DNA from: Halococcus salsus
GTDB lineage: Archaea > Halobacteriota > Halobacteria > Halobacteriales > Halococcaceae
Assembly: GCF_009900715.1 (NCBI RefSeq)
Contig: NZ_JAAAJC010000001.1
Coordinates: 248,001 to 312,000 of the forward strand
Length of the DNA stretch: 64,000 nucleotides
Reading direction: 5' to 3'
A program made the position numbers and the translations under genes. Under the pieces are notes generated by a model. The model made no database searches, had not been told where the DNA came from, and saw only the letters and a list, made by a program, of their open reading frames with translations. Of this stretch, positions 17,609-26,248 are shown one piece after another (the first letter of the stretch is position 1; every line of letters starts with the position of its first letter).

Positions 17609-19920
17609 CTGTCGGGACCTCGCTCGCGCCGATTCCGGCGGAACCGACCCACCACCGGGGTGCGCTCGGCCACGAGCTGGTCGACCAGCCCGGCGGCCTC
17701 GTCGGCGTCGGCCCGGCTCACCTCGCCGGCGTAGTGGGCGCGCTCGAAGATCTCGCCGACCCGCTCGACCCGCTCGTCGGTGCTCACGACCGCGAGGTAC
17801 TCCCGCGGGGTCTCGCCGGCCCGCCGGGGTCGGTGGTCGCGCGCGAGGAGGTATTCGAGCCGGTCGAACGACCGCTCGACCGCCGCCGCCGGCGTGCCAC
17901 TCGGGTGGACCCGGAGCCAAAGTTCGCGGTAGAGCCGTTCGAGCACGCCGGTCCGGTGGGCGGCGGCCGCCAGCCCGACGAGCACGACCAGCACGAAGAG
18001 GAGTTCGCGCGGCGACGGCGAGGGGAGTTCCAGGTCGAAGCTCGCTGCCCCGTCGCCGGAATCGGCCGCACCGCCCGTGGTCGTGGTGTTCGTCGCGTTC
18101 GTCCCGTCCGGCCCGTCCCGGTTCGCGGCCTGTTGGAGCTGGTCGTCGACCCCGGCTGGAGCGCCGTCGGTCGTGTTCGAGTCGTTCGGGGTGGTCGTCT
18201 CCGTCGGCGTCGCGCCGACCGGTGTTGGTGTCGGCGTCGGCGTCCACTCGCCCGCTTCGGAGCCGTTGACGTCGACGTTCGAGTCGTTCCCCGCACGGGC
18301 GTCCTCGAGGTTCGACTGTTCGACGGCGCTTCGCGGCGCGGCCGGCGTCGGGTCGAACTTGACCCAGCCGGTCTCGGGGAAGTAGACCTCGACCCAGGCG
18401 TGGCTGTCGTAGCCACGGACCACCCACTCGTCCTCGGCGACCCGCTGGCCCTCGGTGTAGCCCGTCACGAACCGCGCCGGGATGTCCTGACTCCGGAGCA
18501 TCGTCACCATCGTGGTGGCGAAGTACGTACAGTAGCCCGCGTCCATCTCGAAGAGGAACGCGTCCGCGATGTCGCCGTCGGGCCGGTCGACGTCGAGCGA
18601 GTAGTTCTTGGTGGTCTCCAGCCACCGCTCGACCGTCCGGGCGGTGTCGTAGGGGTTGTCGGCGTTCGCGGTGACGCGGTCCGTTCGGGTCGCGACCCGG
18701 TCGGGCGTGCTCTCGGGGAGCTGGGTGTACTGGCTCGCGACCTCGTTCGGGTAGGCCGTCCCGGCCGCCCGGAGCTGGGCCGGCGTCGCGTTCGGGCGCT
18801 GGCTCTCGACCGCGTAGGTCGTCCCGTTCCCGAGCTCGCCGTCGGGCTGGAGCCCGCCGAGCGCGGTCACGCTGGCGTCGTCGGCGACGTCGCCCGAGAG
18901 CTCGGTCGGCTTCCACGCCGCCGGCAACACACCGACCTCGGACCTGAGCTCGTAGGTCTGGTCCACCTCGGTGGTGTTGCCCGGCGGGCCGGCGAGCGAG
19001 CCGTCGTAGGGGTCGCTGCTCCCTGTCTTGACCCACCCCTGTCCGGTATAGCGGTCGTAGCCCGCGACGCGCCAGTAGTCCTCCCGGTCGCTCTCGACGG
19101 TGAAGCGGACCTTCGGCGAGAGGGTGATCGCGCCCTGGACGTTCACCTCGTCGCCCGCCGAGAGCAGCCCACCCTCGATGGTCGAGGCCCCGCTCCCGTC
19201 GCCGGCCCCGGAGGTGACGAGCGGCTGGGAGGTCCCACCGGGGACCACGCTCAGGAACGGCGCGACCACGACCATCGCCGCGAGCACCACCACGAGCGTC
19301 TCGGCCTGTCGCGCGCTCCCGCCGTTGCGGTCGAGTTCGCCGAAGCCGACCACACCGGCCGCGCCGGCGGTCCCCGCGAGCACTGCCCCGATGCCCGCGT
19401 CGCCGGTCAGGACGAAGAAGCCGAGCGCCGCGCTCCCCACGGCCGCCGCGCTCACGTAGTGCCGCCGGAGCGAGAGATACCAGACGAGGAACGTCGGCGT
19501 GGGCGCGAAGCCGACCGCCCACGTCCCGGCCGCCATGATCCGGAGCACCGAGAGCCCGGTCAGCAGCGCGAGGATGTCGGTCTTCACCGCGTCGAGCGAC
19601 TGGAGCAGGAGCGCGCCGTTCGGCACCGCCTGGATGTAGCTCCAGATCCCGGCCCCGAACAGCACGGCCGCGAGCACGACCGCGCCGGCCGCCGGCAGGA
19701 AGCGAGCCAGCACCGTCGCCGCCACCAGACTCCCGGCGACGAACAACCAGAGCGTGTCGGTGCCGCCGGCGACGTCGGTGACGGCCGTGAGCACCCGGAG
19801 GATCGACCCGATGAGGACGAGGGTCGCGGCGAGCGCGAGCGCGCGACGCGAGCGCGGCCCGAACCCGACCGACAGCCGCCGATCCGAGCGCTCGTCGTCT
19901 CGGTTCTCGAGCGTGCTCAC
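17602..19920 (-). CDS. Membrane transglutaminase-like protein
   Basis: A 772-residue protein of the DUF3488/transglutaminase/DUF4129 type. The N-terminal 200 residues hold five to seven membrane helices; a large external domain follows with the Cys-His-Asp triad: C464 (AGYCTYF), H507 (YDSHAWVEV) and an Asp in KFDPTP about 15 residues later. A Thr/Asn/Gly-rich linker leads to another helix (about 655-675) and a cytoplasmic domain. These proteins accompany MoxR and DUF58 proteins; possible roles are surface-protein modification or protease-like activity. Its start overlaps the DUF58 stop by four bases. Confidence 0.88.
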   Translation of the reverse strand: MSTLENRDDERSDRRLSVGFGPRSRRALALAATLVLIGSILRVLTAVTDVAGGTDTLWLFVAGSLVAATVLARFLPAAGAVVLAAVLFGAGIWSYIQAVPNGALLLQSLDAVKTDILALLTGLSVLRIMAAGTWAVGFAPTPTFLVWYLSLRRHYVSAAAVGSAALGFFVLTGDAGIGAVLAGTAGAAGVVGFGELDRNGGSARQAETLVVVLAAMVVVAPFLSVVPGGTSQPLVTSGAGDGSGASTIEGGLLSAGDEVNVQGAITLSPKVRFTVESDREDYWRVAGYDRYTGQGWVKTGSSDPYDGSLAGPPGNTTEVDQTYELRSEVGVLPAAWKPTELSGDVADDASVTALGGLQPDGELGNGTTYAVESQRPNATPAQLRAAGTAYPNEVASQYTQLPESTPDRVATRTDRVTANADNPYDTARTVERWLETTKNYSLDVDRPDGDIADAFLFEMDAGYCTYFATTMVTMLRSQDIPARFVTGYTEGQRVAEDEWVVRGYDSHAWVEVYFPETGWVKFDPTPAAPRSAVEQSNLEDARAGNDSNVDVNGSEAGEWTPTPTPTPVGATPTETTTPNDSNTTDGAPAGVDDQLQQAANRDGPDGTNATNTTTTGGAADSGDGAASFDLELPSPSPRELLFVLVVLVGLAAAAHRTGVLERLYRELWLRVHPSGTPAAAVERSFDRLEYLLARDHRPRRAGETPREYLAVVSTDERVERVGEIFERAHYAGEVSRADADEAAGLVDQLVAERTPVVGRFRRNRRERGPDSI

Positions 19921-20894
19921 GAGACCACCCCGGCGTCGGCCGTGGGTTCGATCCGGGGGCCGGCGAGGTCACTGAAGGCTATCTCGCGGTTCTCGACGGT
20001 CACGCGCGTGCCACCGGCGTCGGCGACCACCCGGACGTCGGCGTCGCGCTCGACCCGTCCCGGCCCGGTCCTGGCGAGCGCGGCGAGGACGCGTTCGCGC
20101 TGGGATTCGCCGCCGTCGCGTTCGACCTCGGTCCCGGGGAGCGCGAGGCCGACCGCGAGCCCCGCGTCGAGCAGCGCGGTGACGACGCTCGCGGTCGCCG
20201 CCGCCATCTCGTCGTCGTAGCCCGCGACCGCCTCGGCCGCGACCGTCAGCCCCGTGACGTCGCTCGCGGTGTCGAACTCCATCACCACGAGGTCGTCGCG
20301 TTTCGCGCTCGACGCCCAGTGGATGTCACGCAGGCTGTCGCCCGGGACGTACTCCCGGAGTTCGTCGAACTCGTCGCGCTGGTCGACGGGGTCGGGCGCG
20401 CCGAGCGCACCGCCGGCCCCCGCGACCTCGAAGAGCGGTGGATACACCAGGAGGGGCGTCCGTTTCGGGTAGTCGTACGTCGTCGTCCAGAGCCCGAGCA
20501 CGTCCGTCACTTTCAGTGTCGCCGGCCCGAGCCGCCGTTCGCCACGGGAGCCGAGCCGGACGTCGTACTCGACGGTGGCCGGCAGCCCGCGCTTCGCGCT
20601 CGAAAACGAGCTCTCGAGCCCGTCGCCGACGGTTTCGGTGATCCGCCCCGACAGCGCGTCGCCCCCCTCGACGGTGAGTTCGACGGCTCGAATCTCGTCC
20701 GGAAACCCGGGTGCGGGTCGGCTCCGGCGGACCGTCGGCCGGTCGGCGAGAACTAACTGTATCGCCCCCGCGACGAGCGCGACCAGCGCCGGTACCACCA
20801 CCGCGTTGAGCGAGCGCGCGCCGAAGCGGACCGCGAGCCAGACCGCGAGGCCGCACAGCCCCGCCACCGCGACCGCCCGGCGGGTGGGTCTCAT
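19917..20894 (-). CDS. DUF58 domain-containing protein
   Basis: A 325-residue protein with two N-terminal membrane helices (about 8-45), a beta-rich middle, and the DUF58 core with PGDSLRDIHWASSAKRDDLVVMEF (about 190-215), the family hallmark, followed by a VWA-like region. It is thought to act with MoxR ATPases as a metal-ion-adhesion partner. Four-base overlaps on both sides place it in the moxR-DUF58-transglutaminase operon. Confidence 0.92.
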   Translation of the reverse strand: MRPTRRAVAVAGLCGLAVWLAVRFGARSLNAVVVPALVALVAGAIQLVLADRPTVRRSRPAPGFPDEIRAVELTVEGGDALSGRITETVGDGLESSFSSAKRGLPATVEYDVRLGSRGERRLGPATLKVTDVLGLWTTTYDYPKRTPLLVYPPLFEVAGAGGALGAPDPVDQRDEFDELREYVPGDSLRDIHWASSAKRDDLVVMEFDTASDVTGLTVAAEAVAGYDDEMAAATASVVTALLDAGLAVGLALPGTEVERDGGESQRERVLAALARTGPGRVERDADVRVVADAGGTRVTVENREIAFSDLAGPRIEPTADAGVVS

Positions 20895-21883
20895 TCGACG
20901 CGAACCGTCGAGAGCGCCGTCCGAACGACCTCGCGACCGGTCTCGTCGGTGCTGGAGACCGGTCGGATCCGATGGGCGAGCGTGACCTCGGCCTCGCGCT
21001 GGACGTCGTCGGGCGTGACGTACTCCCGACCGTCGAGCGCCGCCCGGGCCTGGCCGGCGCGCAACAGCGCCAGCGACCCGCGGGGGCTCACCCCGAGCTG
21101 GGCGTGTTCGCGGGTGTAGTTCGCCAGCCGCGTGACGTACTGTCTGACGGGGGCTTCGACGGTGATCTCAGCGACCGTGGCGCGCGCCCCGCGGAGCTGG
21201 TCGAGGCTGGCGACGGGGTCGAGGGTCTCGATCGGGTGGGTGCCGGCGACCCGCCCGAGCATCGCGGCCTCGGCGTCGGGCGAGGGGTAGCCGAGCCGGA
21301 GGCGCTTCATGAACCGGTCGACCTCGGCGATCGGGAGCTCGTAGGTCCGGTTCCGCTCGACGGAGTTCTGCGTGGCGATCACCGTGAAGGGCTCGTCGAG
21401 CTGGTGGGTGGTGCCGTCGACCGTGACCTGGGTCTCCTCCATCACTTCGAGGAGCGCGCTCTGGGTCTTCGGCGGGGCACGGTTGATCTCGTCGGCGAGC
21501 ACGACGTTCGCGAACACCGGCCCGGGCCGGAACTCGAACTCGCGCGACTGCTGGTTGAAGACGTTCACTCCCGTGACGTCGGCGGGCAGGAGGTCGGGCG
21601 TGAACTGCACCCGGGAGAAGGAGGACTCGAACGAGCGGGCGACCGCACGCGCGAGCATCGTCTTGCCGACTCCGGGGACGTCCTCCAGCAGGACGTGCCC
21701 GCGCGCGAGCATCGTGGTCACGATGTGTTCGATCGCGTCGTGGCTCCCGACGATCACGTCCTCGACGTTCTCGATCACGGTCCGAGCGAGGTCGCCGACC
21801 TCCTCGACCGAGAGCTGGCGGGTCGGTTCGGCGCGGGCGGTTCGCGGGCGGCTGGTATCGGTGTCGATGTTCGCGTCCGTCAT
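20891..21883 (-). CDS. MoxR family AAA+ ATPase
   Basis: A 330-residue AAA+ chaperone-like ATPase. Walker A is EDVPGVGKT (67-75), followed by FSRVQFTPDLLPADVTG and Walker B VLADEINRA with APPKTQSALLEVMEE, the MoxR hallmarks. It probably remodels or activates the VWA/transglutaminase partners encoded next to it. The start MTDANIDTD was chosen over an in-frame upstream ATG whose extension is not conserved-looking. It opens the three-gene operon. Confidence 0.94.
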   Translation of the reverse strand: MTDANIDTDTSRPRTARAEPTRQLSVEEVGDLARTVIENVEDVIVGSHDAIEHIVTTMLARGHVLLEDVPGVGKTMLARAVARSFESSFSRVQFTPDLLPADVTGVNVFNQQSREFEFRPGPVFANVVLADEINRAPPKTQSALLEVMEETQVTVDGTTHQLDEPFTVIATQNSVERNRTYELPIAEVDRFMKRLRLGYPSPDAEAAMLGRVAGTHPIETLDPVASLDQLRGARATVAEITVEAPVRQYVTRLANYTREHAQLGVSPRGSLALLRAGQARAALDGREYVTPDDVQREAEVTLAHRIRPVSSTDETGREVVRTALSTVRVE

Positions 21884-22101
21884 GGATTGAGAGAGCGGGC
21901 CGAGGACGGGCGTTCGCGCCGACCCATTGACACGTTTGTGGGGTTGAGCGCTTGTAACGTTACTGTTTCCGTGTGTCACTGCCGCATGGAGGGCTATAGA
22001 GCGCTCCCGAGTCGGCGTCGGTGTCGACCGCGCCGTGAGGTCCCGCGGCCGGTCGATCGATTCCAGAAGGTCGATATAGCCGGTTTCCCTACCGCCGCGC
22101 G

Positions 22102-22590
22102 ATGGCCCTCTCCGACGAGGCGACCGAGCGCCTCGCAGACGTGGTCGCCCTCCAACCGACCAAGAACAGCGAACTCGAGGACCGATGGGACATGGACAGC
22201 GGCAGCGAGGTCCACCAGTACCTCGAAGCCGAACTCAAGGAGTACTACTACCGCGACGAGAACAGCCTGATCCGCGCGACCGCCGACGCCGCCGAACTCG
22301 TCGGGGCCGAACCCGACGACGACGGCCCGCGGACCGTCCGCGTGCCCGCACTCGAAGTCTCGGTGTTCGACGTCGTCGCCGGTCAGGACGACGACCCCGA
22401 GAGCGTGGTCTCCGTGCTCCACAAACTCCGCGAGACCCACGACCTCGACCCCGAGCCCGACGACGTCCGGTCGGCGCTCCGCGGGCTCGAACGCCGCGGC
22501 GTGGTCGAGGTCGTTCAACGAACCGTCCCGGTCTTCCGGCTCGCGGTCGAGCGCGATTCGGTGGTCGTCGAGTCGATCGACGAGGACTAA
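22102..22590 (+). CDS. DUF5797 family protein
   Basis: A 162-residue acidic cytoplasmic protein. The start MALSDEATERLADVVALQPTKN and the SGSEVHQYLE stretch match the haloarchaeal DUF5797 family as I know it. Two winged-helix-like segments are visible (15-60 and 105-150, ending in RRGVVEVVQRTVPVFRL), so DNA binding is plausible. It converges with the DUF5787 gene, overlapping it by four bases. Confidence 0.8.
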   Translation: MALSDEATERLADVVALQPTKNSELEDRWDMDSGSEVHQYLEAELKEYYYRDENSLIRATADAAELVGAEPDDDGPRTVRVPALEVSVFDVVAGQDDDPESVVSVLHKLRETHDLDPEPDDVRSALRGLERRGVVEVVQRTVPVFRLAVERDSVVVESIDED

Positions 22591-23630
22591 TCGAGATCGG
22601 GTCGATTGCGTTCGCGCTGGTCGGCGAGCAGCCGCTTGATGGCCTTTCCCGGCCCGCCCTCGATCGGCCAGCCCCGCGAGCGCCAGGCGGGCGGCTCGGG
22701 TTCGAACGACCCGCACGACCACGCGCACTCGGTGGCGCTCTGGTGGTATCCCTTCGCCGCACACCAGGGGAGGGTGGTTCCGTTCTCAACACGGAGCTCG
22801 AAGTGCCGGCAGTCGGGTCGCATCGTGTCGACGTACGACCGCCAGCCGCGTTCGTAGGCGCGCTCGGCTATCCCGAGGCGTTTCTCGGCCTTCCACTCCC
22901 GGCTCGCGTACTCGAACTCGGCGGCGTTCCCGCTCGTCGCGCGCTCGGTGATCCGGGTTCCGGGTTCGCGGGCCGCGAGGGTTCGCGGGTGCCAGACGAC
23001 CTCGGCGTCCGTTCCGCTCTCTCCATCGGTGTCGACCACCAGCACGCCCGCCTCGACCGGGAAGTCCCGGAGGAGAACGGGTTCGACGGCGTCGTCGGTG
23101 CGGGCGGTGGCGACCCAGACCTCGTCACAGAGCCCGAGCGCGACGTCGCGTTCGATCTGGCCGGCGAGGGCGCGGGCGGCGCTCGCGGTGAGGTCGGGTT
23201 TGTTCTCGATCGCGACCACCCGCTCGACCCAGTCGGGGTAGGCCCACTTCCGACGGAGCTCGATCCGGTTGTTCCGGCGGCGGGTTTCGACGATCCCACG
23301 GCCCGCCGCGCGGTGGACCGCCTCCCGGACGTATCTCCAAGGATAGTCGGGCTCGGGGAGGCACTCCCGGTACCACGCCCACTCGGCCGGCGCGTTTCGA
23401 ACCACACCGAGCAGGTCGCTATCGAGCCGCTTCGTGCCGAACCGCGCCCGCTCGGCGAGCTTTCGGGTGTTCGCCTCCACGACCACCGTGTCCCACCGCC
23501 GGTACTTCGTCCCGAGCTGGCGCGCGACGATGGCGGTGGTGCCGGGCGGCAGCGTCCCCTCGGGCGGCCAGTTGCGCTCGGCCCACGCGCACACCCCGAG
23601 TTCGAAGACGAACTCGCTGTCGACGTTCAC
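22587..23630 (-). CDS. DUF5787 family protein, nuclease-like
   Basis: A 347-residue protein. An N-terminal segment (FELGVCAWAE), then PDWVERVVAIENKPDL and a Gln-containing IERDVALGLCDEVWVAT strand resemble a PD-(D/E)XK nuclease core (E-x-K in IENK). The C-terminal third is Trp/Cys-rich (CAAKGYHQSATECAWSCGSF). A GTG start was chosen because it places VNVDSEFVFELG at the N-terminus; a longer in-frame extension overlaps the promoter of the next gene. Function unknown; nuclease activity is inference. Confidence 0.78.
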   Translation of the reverse strand: MNVDSEFVFELGVCAWAERNWPPEGTLPPGTTAIVARQLGTKYRRWDTVVVEANTRKLAERARFGTKRLDSDLLGVVRNAPAEWAWYRECLPEPDYPWRYVREAVHRAAGRGIVETRRRNNRIELRRKWAYPDWVERVVAIENKPDLTASAARALAGQIERDVALGLCDEVWVATARTDDAVEPVLLRDFPVEAGVLVVDTDGESGTDAEVVWHPRTLAAREPGTRITERATSGNAAEFEYASREWKAEKRLGIAERAYERGWRSYVDTMRPDCRHFELRVENGTTLPWCAAKGYHQSATECAWSCGSFEPEPPAWRSRGWPIEGGPGKAIKRLLADQRERNRPDLD

Positions 23631-23724
23631 GTTCTGCGTCCCCCTTCGACCGGCTAATCGGTTCGGTTTTTGGGTGATTCCACCCGACGAGCCTTTATCT
23701 GAACCCCAACCCACGCTCCACCCG

Positions 23725-23949
23725 ATGGTCGTTCTCGAAGCGTTAGTCGTCGGCGCGGTCACCGCGCTCGTCGTCCGTCACTTCACCCACGACGGCCCTG
23801 ACGACCGGGGAGACGGTTTCAGCCTCCTGAAGTTCTGGTTCTTCTGGCCTCTACAGCTCGTCGAACTGGCTGGCAAAGCCCTCGTGTGGTTCGTTCGCGG
23901 GTCGGTGCGGCTCGTCCGACGGTGGCGGTCCGATTCGGAGACGGAGTGA
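23725..23949 (+). CDS. Small membrane protein
   Basis: A 74-residue protein with one hydrophobic N-terminal helix (VLEALVVGAVTALVV, 3-17) and a second (LLKFWFFWPLQLVELAGKALVWFV, about 35-58), ending in a basic RLVRRW segment. No family recognised. The start ATG follows about 35 bases after an AT-rich CTTTATCTG element. Confidence 0.65.
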   Translation: MVVLEALVVGAVTALVVRHFTHDGPDDRGDGFSLLKFWFFWPLQLVELAGKALVWFVRGSVRLVRRWRSDSETE

Positions 23950-24035
23950 ATCGACCGTCGACCGCCATCGGTCTCGGTCGCGACGACCGTGCCGGAACCC
24001 GGCCGGTTTAGTATCGACTGCCCGACCGTTCGGTC

Positions 24036-24971
24036 ATGCAGGCCGACGAGATCCACCCTCAGGCGAAGGCGGCGGTCGAACGGCAGGACCGATTCTCGCT
24101 TCCGCACAGTCGCCGTGCGACGACGGTCCTCCGCTTCGTCTCGCGCGTGACGATGCGGATTCAGAACCGGCACAACCCGCGCGTCGGGACGGTCACGGAC
24201 CTCACGATCCCCGGTCCCGCGGGCGACCTCGACGCCCGCCTCTACCGACCGGACGCGGACGGTCCGTTCCCCACGGTCGTCTTCTTCCACGGCGGCGGGT
24301 TCGTCTTCGGCGACATCACCACCCACGACTGGCTCTGTCGCCACCTGGTTCGCGAGAGCGGCTGTGCCGTCCTCTCGGTCGACTACCGGCTCGCGCCCGA
24401 ACACCCCTTCCCGGCGGCGGTCGAGGACGCCTACGCCGCGACGGAGTGGGCGGCCGCGAACCCCGAGGCGCTCGACGGCACCGGCGACCTCGCGGTGGCG
24501 GGCGATTCGGCCGGCGGGAACCTCGCGGCCGTCGTCGCCCTCCTCGCCGCCGACCGTGACGGCCCCGAGATCGACCATCAGACCCTCCTCTACCCCGGCG
24601 TCGGGTTCGCCGACGACCATCCCTCGATGCGGGACCACGCCGGCATCGTGCTCTCAGAGGCAGACATGGCGTGGTTCAACGAGTGTTACTTCGTGAACGA
24701 CATCCACATGCGGAACCCCTATGCCGACCCGATCAACGCCGCCGACCTCTCCGGGGTCGCGCCCGCGACGGTCGTCACCGCGGGCTTCGACCCGCTTCGG
24801 GATGGCGGGCGGGCCTACGCCGAGAAACTCGTTCACGACGGGGTCTCGACACGCTACGAGAACTATCCGGACATGGTCCACGGCTTCATGACGATGCGCG
24901 AGGTCGACCGGGCTCGCGAGGCCATCGCCGCCGTCGCCGACGACCTCGCGGGCGCGCTCACCGGGAACTGA
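24036..24971 (+). CDS. Alpha/beta hydrolase, hormone-sensitive-lipase type esterase
   Basis: A 311-residue carboxylesterase-type enzyme. The oxyanion motif HGGG (85-88), nucleophile S158 in GDSAGG, D252 in AGFDPLRD and H282 in VHGFM form the complete HSL-family active site. It lacks a signal peptide and so hydrolyses short acyl esters in the cytoplasm; natural substrate unknown. Convergent with the NUDIX gene. Confidence 0.92.
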   Translation: MQADEIHPQAKAAVERQDRFSLPHSRRATTVLRFVSRVTMRIQNRHNPRVGTVTDLTIPGPAGDLDARLYRPDADGPFPTVVFFHGGGFVFGDITTHDWLCRHLVRESGCAVLSVDYRLAPEHPFPAAVEDAYAATEWAAANPEALDGTGDLAVAGDSAGGNLAAVVALLAADRDGPEIDHQTLLYPGVGFADDHPSMRDHAGIVLSEADMAWFNECYFVNDIHMRNPYADPINAADLSGVAPATVVTAGFDPLRDGGRAYAEKLVHDGVSTRYENYPDMVHGFMTMREVDRAREAIAAVADDLAGALTGN

Positions 24972-24992
24972 TCCGTCCCTCGAGCCGCCGAC

Positions 24993-25418
24993 TCAGTAGC
25001 CCTTCTCGTTGAGGAAGTCGTGGGCCTCGACGAAGATGTCGCGCGGGCCGTCCTGGGTGATGGTGTTCACCGCCTGTTCGTAGTCGCGCCACTGGTGGTC
25101 GTGGTGTTCGTTCGAGAGCTCGGCACTGGCCTCGTTCGACTCCGCGACGAACAGGTGGACGGTCTTGTGGATGGTGTCGCCACCGGCCTGGAAGACGTAG
25201 TCGTACTCGCGCCGAAACCCGTCGATCAATCTGAAATCCTGAATCCCGGATTCCTCCGTTACCTCTCGAATCGCCGTCTGCTGGAGTTCCTCGTCCCCCT
25301 CGACGCCGCCTTTGGGGAACTCCCAGTCCCCGGGACGGCTCTTCAGGAGGAGGTACTCGCGGCGGCCCCTCGTATCGCGAAAGAGGATAGCCCCCGCACT
25401 CGTCGCTTCGACTGCCAT
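24993..25418 (-). CDS. NUDIX hydrolase
   Basis: A 141-residue NUDIX enzyme. The box GGVEGDEELQQTAIREVTEE, completed by SGI, lies at about 38-60 and fits the G-x5-E-x7-REUxEExGU signature. AILFRDTRGRREYLLLKSR and WEFPKG resemble the diadenosine-tetraphosphate hydrolase branch (Ap4A pyrophosphohydrolases), which would remove dinucleotide alarmones. The C-terminus carries the HHDHQWRDYEQA stretch. Confidence 0.9.
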   Translation of the reverse strand: MAVEATSAGAILFRDTRGRREYLLLKSRPGDWEFPKGGVEGDEELQQTAIREVTEESGIQDFRLIDGFRREYDYVFQAGGDTIHKTVHLFVAESNEASAELSNEHHDHQWRDYEQAVNTITQDGPRDIFVEAHDFLNEKGY

Positions 25419-25884
25419 TACCCGGTTTATTCGGGCCGCCTTTAATTGGGTGTTGTTTCAACTCCCACCTTTTGCTGCGGTCGCTCGCTAGCGCTCGCTC
25501 CCTAGCAAAATGTGGATCAAAAGCCCGCGTCACCCCACTCGCTCCGCTCGGGGGTTCCTCGGCCCGCTCGCTCCTTTCAGTCGCTCGCGGCACAATCACT
25601 ACCGACTCCCGCTCCGCCCCGCGGCGGCCACATGCCTCCCCAGCCGATTCGTTCGCTCCCTCCAGTCGCTCACTCATCCCTCGCACAGTGTCCGCAACCG
25701 GCCCTCACTGTCGTTCGGACCGGTCGCAAGCGCGCGCCACAGCATCCGTACCGCTACCCCACCCGCACCGCCACACCATCCGCATCACTCGCACCGCCCT
25801 CACAACCGAGCCACCCGTGCTCGACACACACACCGACTCCACACGGGTGCGTTTTTGGTGCGTGGCCTCCCAGACCGGACACCA
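25419..25884. other. Long intergenic region with GC-rich dispersed repeat
   Basis: No convincing gene is visible in these 466 bases: the open frames lack haloarchaeal amino-acid bias and are rich in Pro/Arg/Ser/His. The left part has repeated GCTCGCT runs (25482-25520). Positions about 25600-25740 match, in the same orientation, the repeat at 40129-40319 (shared CCTCCCCA, TCATCCCTCGCAC and GCGCGCCAC blocks). The promoter of the uS10-like gene must lie at the right end. Confidence 0.6.
25600..25740 (+). repeat. Dispersed intergenic repeat, copy A
   Basis: Shares ordered blocks with the inverted pair at 38972-39175 and 40129-40319: CCTCCCCAGCCGA, TCGCTCACTCATCCCTCGCACAG and GCGCGCCAC. It is more diverged than those two copies are from each other. 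Confidence 0.5.
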
Positions 25885-26211
25885 ATGCCTTTCGTCACGA
25901 CACTCGAACTCACGAGCGGCGACCGGGGCGCGCTCGACCGCGTTGTCGAGGACATCAAGGAGAGCGCCTCGCGGAAGGGCGTCGAGTTCGGCGGCCCGCA
26001 CCCGGGCCAGCCCCACGAACAACACGCCCCGCAGTCCAAACGCCTCTCGGCGACCGGCGACCGGTTCGCCGACTGGACCTACACCGTCTACTCGCGCACC
26101 ATCGAGATCGTAGGCCACGACGAGTTCGCCCGGAGCGTCGCCGGCGGGGCGTTCCCTGCGGGCGTCCACGTCGAGGTCGAGATCGACCAGGTCCGACAGG
26201 CCGGTCACTGA
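25885..26211 (+). CDS. uS10/mL48-family ribosomal-protein-like protein
   Basis: A 108-residue protein resembling ribosomal protein S10: MPFVTTLELTSGD, the central SKRLSATG segment and YSRTIEIVGHDEFARSV follow the S10 strand-helix order. It has a charged insert (GGPHPGQPHEQHAP) in the S10 loop. It is not in an elongation-factor operon where true rpsJ resides, so it is likely a paralogue with an unknown role. The start follows directly on a CACCA sequence without a Shine-Dalgarno motif. Confidence 0.7.
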   Translation: MPFVTTLELTSGDRGALDRVVEDIKESASRKGVEFGGPHPGQPHEQHAPQSKRLSATGDRFADWTYTVYSRTIEIVGHDEFARSVAGGAFPAGVHVEVEIDQVRQAGH

Positions 26212-26248
26212 CCGAAAGGTTACGTCACCGGCGGTCGCCACACCCCTC

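Noticed and set aside
17332-20220. 962-residue plus-strand frame opposite the transglutaminase and DUF58 genes
   Set aside because: Antisense artefact; the sense-strand genes have intact motifs and four-base overlaps characteristic of an operon.
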